The notes beneath the pieces were generated by a model. That model saw only the letters and a list, made by a program, of their open reading frames with translations, was not told the DNA's origin and did not search any database. Shown here one piece after another: positions 55,860 through 64,000 of a DNA stretch of 64,000 nt; within the stretch, counting starts at the first letter, position 1; every line of letters begins with the position of its first letter. Position numbers and translations under genes: made by a program. This DNA comes from Owenia fusiformis. Lineage: Eukaryota > Annelida > Polychaeta > Sabellida > Oweniidae. The stretch is from assembly GCA_903813345.2 (NCBI GenBank), contig CAIIXF020000006.1:8856989-8920988 (forward strand), in the 5' to 3' direction.

Positions 55860-55935
55860 ATCACACGAAAAATGGTCAGAATTATGAAAAACTGCATGAT
55901 TTTGAAAGAGTTTTTGGCCAGGGGGGGGGGTTGCC
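55860..55935 (+). repeat. G-tract repeat R5, copy 2
   Basis: Matches 46190-46280 and ends in 10 G (55921-55930). Confidence 0.55.
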
Positions 55936-56094
55936 TAAAATAAGTGAAACTTTGAGAACCCACGGGAGTACATGTAATTACTCACTGTAGAAGTTAAATG
56001 CACGCGAGGAAATGCTTGTTTTATTTGTGATTTGCTTGTTGTGAATCAATAGAGTAAGAACGATACGTTTTGGATGTAAATAATATTAAAAGTT

Positions 56095-56345
56095 ATTGAA
56101 TGATTTGAAGTGCAATACAGGATATATTCTGCTCGAGAAATTCCGTATTGGAACGAGACGAAGTCGAGTGCCAATACAGAATATCGAGACAGAATATCAT
56201 AATGTAGTTATTAAATTCACACGTTTGGTGTATTTGCTATTGCCGAAATTATGTACTGTTGTACATAATTACATAAATAAGTACGTAATTGTGTCTGTTG
56301 CAATTTCACAATTTCAAGCTGTAATCGGCCCTTGTGCCCGGGAGT
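56095..56345. repeat. Fold-back element with GC-rich core (type P)
   Basis: gatatattctgctcgagaaa ... ccgtattggaacgagacgaa, gtcgagtgccaatacagaat, then gaatatcat. The core gaacgagacgaagtcgagtg is a short palindrome flanked by AT-rich complementary stretches. Confidence 0.55.
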
Positions 56346-57472
56346 AGAAATAAACTATATCTATGACAACATATGTCATGTCACTAAATTTAAACCCCTT
56401 ATTTATGGAAAATACTTTACATTGTTCTTACTATGGATGTTATATAGGATTTAATTCGAATTTGAAATCTGGAATTTTTAGTACTTTAAAAAGATGAATT
56501 AAATATGGATATTCTTTGTACAGTTTGTGCATTTACAGGATGTTGTGTACGTAGAAACAGAGAGGCTAGCTACATGTACACGTATTTTAGAGAACTTGTA
56601 CGTGAACATATAATAAATATGAACCCCTGGGTTTCCTGTCCCTCCCTCAATTTATTTTTTTACCATCGGGAAGCTATCGTTCCGAGCTAAACCATGGTGT
56701 TATTTATTAAGAATTCCGACGACAAATTGCAGAATTATAGACCGATTAATGCAGTTTCTCAAATGGCTTGTTTAGAGCCTGAAAAGTGGATTCAGACTGT
56801 AACATGGTTGCTATATTGCTCTGGGTTTCGTCAGAGCCGACCGGCCCTGTATGATGTAGTATTGAAGGCCGGAGTGCAACTAGAGCACGTCCCCCCAAAA
56901 AGGTTAATTCATCAAAACTACTCCGGGACTGTACACACGCGCACGAAACTACTGTAAGAAGAATAGGCGTAACATTCCTGTCGACTTATTAATAAACGTA
57001 ATTTAAAAAAAATTAAATCACCGAAAAGCGTATACAACTGCTTCAAATGTTTGTACATGTGTGCCACTGGACCAATGTGAAATGGAATGATCCGTAATCA
57101 CTTTAATTGTATTCTTTTTCAAAACAGATTAGACGAATCAAATATTCATTGAAACTGAGAAAAACGCAACACTAAAATCTTGTCTGAAAGTTGAGTTAAT
57201 ATAGTCTCTACTACATATGTAAATGAAAAATAATGTAGGTTTAGTTTAATTAATATGCGTATACAATCGTTGAGCGAAGGCAACACTGGCGTTAAGCTAT
57301 GTAAGCACGAACGGTTCGCGGGTTAAGTCCTGTCGCAAAGCAAGGTAAACGCGAGGTAGTCACACACGCGAAGCGACCGCGCCGCTCAAGTAAAACAAGG
57401 GTATCGCACTCGCACGGCAAAGGAGTGTACGGCGGACGGCAAAGTGACACTTTCGTTAATAGATGGACTGCT

Positions 57473-57819
57473 GTAGCTGTAACTTTCTAAGGTCTATTTA
57501 CGAACTTCATGAACGTTCTAAGACGGGAAGGTGATTTTAGAATTTTGAATCGATTCAAAATTCGATGGCGACCATACCGTTCTGTAATCAGGTCATGATG
57601 ACCTTCTAGACTAAGGGACGCGTTATACGACGTTGTACACCGATCGTGGTACGACCTGAACGAACTGCGAATGAGATGGACTTATTGAAGACTGTTTATG
57701 AACGAAGTAGCTAATTATTTTAGACATATTTCCCGACCACAGCCAGATTGAGTCCGTTTTACGACGTTTTCGTAGGACTGGCAAGAACGGGTAAGAACTA
57801 GTTTGGTGTGATAGGGGGG
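57473..57819 (-). mobile_element. piggyBac-like MITE family Z, A subunit only
   Basis: Reverse complement of 57963-58310, ending gtttggtgtgataggggg before TTAG. It carries the perfect 24-bp palindrome centred on aatcgatt at 57540-57563. With the next copy it forms an inverted pair separated by 143 bp, a potential 350-bp stem. Confidence 0.75.
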
Positions 57820-57962
57820 TTAGACTACACCATAGCTTGTAATGATTACATAGTATGCCATTGATGAAGTTCAATAGCTGGTTTTCTAATACATATTTTA
57901 AACGAGCTCGTTTCGTAAGATTATTGGAGTTAAATCATGCGTAACATACATCATCTTCTTTA

Positions 57963-58770
57963 CCCCCCTATCACACCAAACTAGTTCTTACCCGTTCTTG
58001 CCAGTCCTACGAAAACGTCGTAAAACGGGCTCAATCTGGCTGTGGTCGGGAAATATGTCTGAAATAATTAGCTTCTTCGTTCTTAAACAGTCTTCAATAC
58101 GTCCATCTCGTTCGCAGTTCGTTCAGGTCGCACCACGTCGGTGTGCAACGTCGTAGAACGCGTCCCTTAGTCTAGAAGGTCAACATGACCTGATTACAGA
58201 ACGGTATGGTCGTCATCGAATATTGAATCGATTCAAAATTCTAAAATCACATTCCCGTCTGAGAACGTTCATAAAGTTCGTAAATAGACCTTAGAAAGTT
58301 GCAGCTACGTTCATTCCGTTCGCACACAGTTTAAAACCAGTTTTGAAGAACGCAGTGGCAACTTGTTTGGTGTGATAGCTATATATTTGCTAACTCGTTC
58401 ATAAGCAGTCTTAAATACGTTCTTAATCAGTTTAAACCCGTTTGCAATTAGTTCTACCTCGTTCTCAATACGTCCCCAGACAGTTCAACTCGTTGTTAAA
58501 ACGTCCCTAGTAGGATTGAAGTACGACGGTTCCGTTCGTAGTACGTCCAGCTCGTCGTTAGTACGTTGTCACTCGTTCTAATTGTAGAACGTGACGACCA
58601 CGAGAACATTTTGAGCATTGTCTAAGTTCTAGAGGACCTACCCGTTCGAGTACGTTCGATGAAGTTTGGAAATAGATCCCACACGGTTCTTAGTAGGTCC
58701 AGTCCGTTCGTTTACAGTTGAAGCCCGTTTTCGAGAACGCAGTGAGAACTAGTTTGGTGTGATAGTAGGG
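57963..58770 (+). mobile_element. piggyBac-like MITE family Z, full A+B copy with helically phased motifs
   Basis: Starts CCCCCCTATCACACCAAACT after TTTA and ends with the complement (…AGTTTGGTGTGATAGTAGGG) before TTAG; a CCC start and TTAA-like flanks are known from piggyBac elements. Two subunits of about 400 bp meet at gcaacttgtttggtgtgata (58380), an internal copy of the terminus. Inside B, GT dinucleotides in (C/A)GT(T/C) words fall at 58397, 58408, 58419, 58430, 58440, 58451, 58461, 58472, 58483, 58492, 58503, then 58534, 58545, 58554, 58565, 58575, a mean spacing near 10.4 bp. No protein is encoded. Confidence 0.75.
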
Positions 58771-60042
58771 TTAGAAAGAATTATACTCTGCATCGAAATC
58801 AAAATTGCAAGGATAGTATTCAACAGACATGAGTATAATGATTCCCGTTGATAGCAACGTGAAAATTTAAAATCTCCCGTTCTAAACACGCAACTTTGAA
58901 GTTGAACGGGTATCTGAAGTAGACTAAAGCGATACAATCCTATGTTGATTCAATGTACTTTGCGTTTACGTATACGTTTTGAAAAACCGTATTTGCTTAA
59001 CCTCTCCAATCTCTATTTACGTACCCTAAAACAAAAAACTAAGGTTCCTATAAGCTATTCTGCATGTTCCATAGTGGGGAAAGGTGTATACTTGTACATG
59101 TACGCTTGATTATTAATTGAGATGTGCGATTTCTTGTAACTGGTTGTAATTTCCGTTGTTACTTTTCAATTTTTCGTGTTAACATATTTACATAAACCTA
59201 TGAACAACGCCCTTCAATAAGTGATCAATGAGTTAAATATATTTTTACTTTGCATGTTCGGGCATTGTTTTCCTTTTATTTTTCGATGTTACATGTTCAA
59301 AAGTTAAGGTCGCTATGGTAACTAATGTTTTTGGTAATACGAAGCTTTGAAAGATTGAAAGTATTCTAGCATGATATATGAAACATCGAAAGGTCTAGCG
59401 TATCCTCAAGTAAGATAATTATAATAGTATACTCGTCTATCATGGTTAAGGATCATGCATCGATGTACTGGTTCATGTATCGGAGTTTATTGGCCCTTTT
59501 TATTGAAACATTATGAAAATTACTTTCATTATCATTACTTTACAGTGTTACATTTACTATTAAAGAATTCAAAATAAAGAAATACATCAACGTAATGCGT
59601 CATGTGTAGGCCTAATTTGTTGTGTTGACTTGAATTTTATATGTTAACCTTATTCGTTATTAATTTGATGCAATCATGTGTAAGTTGTTGTTGAGATATA
59701 CCCATCAATATCTTTCAAATCGAGCGAAGCATAGTTCAGGAACCATGTTAGAAAATACATGAATTGGAGCCTTGGCCTTTGTTAGGCCTAAAGGAGGAAA
59801 CATACAACCGGTGAGAAAAATGCGGTTGTTTAATATTGCATTTGGCACACATTACAACATTATTAATTCATTTGAAAAATGTTAAATGCTTTATTTTTTA
59901 CGCGACAATTTTAATTCATGATATGAAATGATATCATCTGTCTTTATAATTTATTCTATGCACTAGTGTATCTGATATCTGGAAGAGTCGATGTAGTTGG
60001 GCTGCAAAACAATTGATTATACAATAGACAGGGAAAGTCAAA
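58771..60042. other. Intergenic; one block homologous to the Cys-rich gene 3' flank
   Basis: 59130-59230 (cttgtaactggttgtaattt, aaacctatgaacaa, taagtga) matches 7985-8090. No matching exon was found nearby. Nothing else recognised upstream of the cystatin-like gene. Confidence 0.4.
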
Positions 60043-62777
60043 ATGGACACTCTACTTCTTTTGCTTGTTGGATTATTCGCGACTTGTTGCTCCGCTGGAA
60101 ATCCAAAGTTGCTGGAAAAAATGTTCATCGCATGTGGCGGCCCAAGTTACCTATATGTTCAAGAAGACCCAGTTGTACTAAAGGCGTGTAAAGGTGTAAG
60201 TAAAAATATATTTTGTTAAGGTAATGCATCAGTCTTATTGAAAGCTGATATATACGGCCTACCCGCCCCTGGTACGGCACAGACTGTCAATGGAGTTGTG
60301 CGGATGTCGCTCAACGAGCTTGGGGGAGCCGCATGTGGGTATTGCGTTGCCCGCCTTGTGTGCTGCACTGTTATCGTAAACCGTAAGGCCAACGTAGATT
60401 TGTAGCGCGCAGTTTTCAAAAAGTTGTCAGGAAGTTGTTACGTTGAGCGTCCCTCTTCTAAATCATTTCAAAACATGGTTAATTAACTTAAAAAATAAAG
60501 CAAAACTGCTGGCCTATATAAGTTGAAAAAGTGTTTAATCATGTTTTAAATTTCTGTACAATTGGTTTTCAACTAAATCTAACCCCCCTATCACACCAAA
60601 TTAGTTCTTACCCGTTCTTGCCAGTCCTACGAAAATGTCGTAAAACGGGCTCAATCTGGCTGCGGTCGGGATATATGTCTAAAATAATTAGCTACTTCGT
60701 TCATAAACAGTCTTCAATACGTCATATCTCATTCGCAGTTCGTTCAGGTCGCACCACGTCGGTGTGCAACGTAGTATAAACTGTCCCTTAGTCTAGAAGG
60801 TCATCATGACCGGATTACAGAACGGTCTGGTCGCCATCGAATTTTGAATCGATTCAAAATTCTAAATCACATACCCCGTCCGGGAAAATCCATGAAGTTC
60901 GTAAACAGACCGTAGAACATTGTAGCTACGTTCATTCAGTTCGCACACAGTTTAAAACCGATTCGGCGTTTTGACGATCACCAGAAAATTTTGAGCATGC
61001 TCTAAGTGCTGGAGGACCTACTCGTTCTAGTAGTTTCATGAAGTTTGTAAACAGATCCCAAACGGTTCTTAGTGGGTTCTTAGTACGTCAAATCCGTTCG
61101 TGCACAGTTTAAGCCCGTTTTCGAGAACGTAGTGAGAACTAGTTTGGTGTGATAGTAGGGTTAAAATGTATCTTTCTCTGTATTACTTTTCTGCGTTTGT
61201 GGTTAAAGTCCCCGATAAATCGGGCTACGTATACCGCCGTGTTTACATTAGGGGATTAGAAGAGTTTATTTTTTATTTAGGTTTGCAAGCTACGTATATC
61301 AATATTAGGCCTTCCATGTACTCGTGTGCATGTAATCAGCATGCCCTTCAACATAATGTAAACCAGGCTATTCAAGTACTGTATAATGTACACTATTTAT
61401 GTGTGTACTACATACAATACAATTCCCAGGGAAACAAAACACAAATACTTTTTATATGTTCAAAATGAGCCATTTGATTGATGCAAACACTAAATAGCTT
61501 CATAAATAACATCTACAAAGTATATCTAATAGTAATTTTCAATTTCAATGGTGAAACTTCCCTGGTTACGATTATATGGGAAATCATCACGAGACGAAGA
61601 TCGTTCGCCTTCCTGGCTTACCTCTGAATCGTGTACCTGGTAATCTCTTTATATAGTTTAGCGAGAGCGGTGCGCCTGCGCAGTTTTAAACTTTGGCGCA
61701 CACTTTAAATATCCTTAGAATGCTGCGATTTGTGGGAGTCCACAAAAGGCACACAAGGCAAACACAGCGCAACGTATGCTTAATGTTTGGTTATGTCATT
61801 CATCACAAATACGCAGGCGTAAAAAACGCCTGCGTTCGTTGGGTAGAGTCTAATATATGTAGGTGAACATAGAGAGAAAAATTTCAAATGTCGCGCTGTA
61901 ATCCCTCAAATCACCTTGGCCATGGGGACACCGCGAATCATCAACACCTTCGATTTCGAGACACATACAGCCGCTGTATAAACGCGTTGATTGTAATTAG
62001 TCTGCAATTTTATGTCTATAATATGTTTGTTTTGTGCCCTAATGACATCCTTAGATTAACTGTTTTGGGGAATGTAGATTCCTTGGGATGGATGTAATTT
62101 ATTTCCCGGGGAATATCAGTCACCTGCTGCAATAAGATAACCCATAACTTGTATTTAATGCTGTAATGTGTTATGCAGGCAAGGGAAGGATATGAAGCTG
62201 AATTTGGCAAACAGTTAAAATGGGATGCAAATACATATATAAAAAGTGGCCTTGATTACGCAATGAAGGTATGTTTCTCCTGCATTGTTTTTCCGACAAG
62301 TCGCCATGAAATAATCGAGGGGCACAGACTACCTAGTGCCCTCTCAACCAAACAACTGGTTATTTGGTTTTCATGCGAACATATTTGTATATCATTAAAA
62401 ATATAATTTTTCTCTTTTAATAATATATGAATTTATTATTTATTAATCATGCGAAGCTTATAATTACTGTACATCCTCGATGAACATGATCAAAGGATCA
62501 TCCTGAAAACAACCTTCATATGAATATATGACTAATATGATCACGTGTCCATAAATTATGCTAGATACGAGTGAAGACAATGGCCAGTGGTAAGGAGGCA
62601 TTCATCCACATACTGGTTAGTGCGGATGGCGAGTATATACGAAGCCAAGAGGGCTTCTTCAAGAAAAAGGACTGCATCGAAATACCAATGGCGGATGGTT
62701 TGTATTTAAGCGCCTTTAATGCAATCCCACAAACTACAGCTGTTTCGTTGCATGCATGTGAAGCCTTTAAGAATTGA
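60043..62777 (+). CDS. Secreted cystatin-like protein, three exons
   Basis: Exons 60043-60195, 62179-62268 and 62565-62777 join in phase 0 to 456 nt (151 aa). The ATG has good context (aaaATGG) and the first donor is GGT/GTAAGT. A signal peptide (MDTLLLLLVGLFATCCSAG) predicts secretion. The mature part aligns by eye with the cystatin fold: CGGPS near the N-terminus (stefins have CGAPS), a helix (AREGYEAEFGKQLKW), then YIKSGLDYAMKIRVKT where cystatins have QVVAGxNYxxKVxV, then EAFIHILV. The inhibitory QxVxG loop is YIKSG, so only its glycine is kept and protease inhibition may be lost. Four cysteines remain after the signal peptide (IAC, KAC, KDC, HAC). Intron 1 contains a family Z transposon (60583-61160). 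Cystatin assignment is inference; gene structure is well supported. Confidence 0.7.
60583..61160 (+). mobile_element. piggyBac-like MITE family Z, internally deleted copy
   Basis: CTAA, then CCCCCCTATCACACCAAATT at the left; right end gtttggtgtgatagtaggg followed by TTAA (61161-61164). Compared with 57963-58770 it lacks the A/B junction and most of B (break near gattcggcgttttgacgatc, about 60958-60985). The 24-bp palindrome is present at 60839-60862. Confidence 0.75.
61811..61835. repeat. Perfect 10-bp stem hairpin
   Basis: ACGCAGGCGT, five A, then ACGCCTGCGT, within intron 1 of the cystatin-like gene. An NRF1-like word (gcgcctgcgcag) lies about 140 bp upstream. Confidence 0.7.
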
Positions 62778-63249
62778 ACCCGAAGTTATACTTTTTAAAT
62801 AGGATTTTAAACAGTTTTGTTATATGCATAGCCAGCATCCATGGAAACAATATGCTTGTTAACAATCCTCTCCCCCCTTCTTCACTTAGTGGAGAAAGGA
62901 GCAAGCCCTTTTGAACACATTTTTGAACACATTTTTGAACACATATTCAATCTCCACCTGAGGAGATCTAAAAATAATTTACTTGAGGTTGATAGAAGTT
63001 GTCGGAATCACATTTTTATAATTTGTGTGGAATTCGTATGTGATATCACGTTTAAAATATTTAATCGTGAAAATCAAATTCATAAAATGTGGCATACACT
63101 CATGAAATGTTACAGTACATAATCACATTGTACATTCCACGCCATTGGCGATTTGGACCCTAGTTTGTGATTTGTACGTTATTTGATTTATAGGCTCAAT
63201 TAAAATGACACCACTACATTTCCTTGCTAAGATCATGGTATAATTTTAG
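62778..63249. other. 3' flank of the cystatin-like gene, one 12-bp tandem repeat
   Basis: ttttgaacacat is repeated three times at 62908-62945. No canonical AATAAA was seen soon after the stop codon. The frame 62841-63122 is not recognisable and overlaps the repeat. Confidence 0.4.
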
Positions 63250-63365
63250 ATCCACTCGGTCTAATCTTCTTGGATAAGATGAACAGAGACTGTAGTCGCC
63301 TGACACCTCCTAGAGATTATTCTTACGTCAAGGATTATCCCGATGTTTTACAACTTGCGAAATCG
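63250..63365 (+). CDS. Possible internal exon of an unidentified gene
   Basis: Between a tttttag-like acceptor (…attttag at 63243-63249) and a GTATTG donor (63366) the frame reads PLGLIFLDKMNRDCSRL, TPPRDYSYVKDYPDVLQLAK without stops, with protein-like composition. If spliced it takes one base from an upstream exon. The family is not recognised and no neighbouring exon was found, so it may be chance. Confidence 0.3.
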
Positions 63366-63559
63366 GTATTGTCCTATTCTATACTCGATTAAAGGTTTCC
63401 TTATAGTTTAGAAGTTTGTTTGCAAATAGGTTTACAATAGCCAACATAAAGATCGATAACACCTTATATTTTGTAAATGGAACTAAATAGTTTTCATAAA
63501 AAATATTACATCAAAACATTTTAAAATAGATAGCGCTTCTGTATCTGTATACGTACGTA

Positions 63560-63935
63560 GTTGTATTCCATACCTGATGAGGTTTCAGGGATATATTAAC
63601 CGGGAATATATTCGATATCCGGGCAAATATATTTCGTATGTTCCACATATGGCGTTATCCGGGACGTACGATGGCTATACATCTCGCCCCGGGAATTCCA
63701 GTCATAACTATTGCAGCACTGAACTAAACAAAATGCAATGATGGCAGAACAGTGAACAAAATTCAAAATTTTAAAAAACAAATAATGTGAATCAATTCTT
63801 AGTAAACAAAAAACGAACACATCGCAAAGAAGAATCGTCTTGGTGTTCAATTCAAGTAAGCAAATTAACACATCAGCATATGGGAGACATGCTTAGTATT
63901 TTAGTATTAAAACCTCATCAGGTATGGAATACAAC
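63560..63935. mobile_element. 376-bp fold-back MITE with perfect 26-bp TIRs (type P core)
   Basis: GTTGTATTCCATACCTGATG... (63560-63585) is exactly reverse-complemented at 63910-63935. Inside are gggaatatattcgatatccg and ttatccgggacgtacgatgg, again AT-rich stems around GC-rich cores. No target duplication was found. Confidence 0.7.
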
Positions 63936-64000
63936 AGTTATGCACGGTCGGTTTTAATACAGGAAATATGGTATATTCAATATCTTCCCTTGGTCCATTC

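Larger units (their letters stand above)
54561..57472. other. Intergenic with fold-back fragments, no gene recognised
   Basis: Holds short AT palindromes (54650-54670), type P palindromes near 54900-55195 and 56095-56345, and the R5 repeat at 55860-55935. 57290-57460 is CpG-rich without recognisable content. A short frame at 56694-56957 was considered and rejected as LINE. Confidence 0.4.

Noticed and set aside
56694-56957. LINE reverse-transcriptase fragment because of NYRPIN
   Set aside because: Only a six-residue resemblance to NYRPIS; the following residues do not match any RT motif.
62841-63122. 93-codon frame after the cystatin-like gene
   Set aside because: Partly created by a 12-bp tandem repeat (FEHI repeats); no similarity and no splice context.
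1-64000. CRISPR arrays, tRNA or rRNA genes
   Set aside because: No regular short repeat-spacer array and no sequence with a full tRNA arm pattern or conserved rRNA blocks was seen; a covariance-model scan was not possible.

Overview
This is AT-rich animal nuclear DNA: intron-containing genes with GT-AG introns, TATA/CCAAT/NRF1/YY1-type promoters, polyadenylation signals, and dense, mostly decayed transposons. No bacterial, organellar or viral genome organisation is visible. Non-LTR elements of CR1/L2-like character plus many Tc1/mariner, piggyBac-like and fold-back elements fit a marine invertebrate bilaterian (lophotrochozoan or invertebrate deuterostome). I cannot name the species.

Left third (about 4.4-22 kb): a tandem pair of paralogous five-exon genes (4488-7620 and 14095-21770, + strand). 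Each encodes a 178-residue secreted protein built from two copies of an eight-cysteine domain with exactly conserved spacing (C-x3-C-x11-C-x5-C-x13-C-x2-C-x-C-x-C). Both share a TATA-containing promoter, an eight-nucleotide coding first exon and an eleven-nucleotide coding last exon. The second copy has introns swollen by transposons and carries a decayed duplicate of its signal-peptide exon. I do not recognise the domain.

Middle (22-36 kb): a 1.1-kb mariner element with long inverted repeats and a transposase remnant; tandem repeats; a cluster of housekeeping-type promoter motifs near 29-31 kb; a G/T-skewed repeat array and an A/C-skewed repeat array flanking an inserted TIR element whose empty site is preserved in a paralogous copy; and an isolated transposase helix-turn-helix ORF.

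36-55 kb: two long LINEs on the minus strand. LINE A (about 36488-43285) has intact ORF1 and ORF2 joined by an ATGA stop/start overlap and a 5' region of higher-order tandem monomers. LINE B (about 48729-54560) has an intact ORF2, but ORF1 is split in two frames. A CRE/CCAAT/TATA promoter with a short first exon lies between them at 45279-45451.

Right end (57-64 kb): copies of a piggyBac-like non-autonomous element whose interior carries GT-containing motifs about every 10.4 bp, followed by a three-exon gene (60043-62777) for a secreted cystatin-like protein with a degenerate protease-binding loop, a possible further exon, and a fold-back element.
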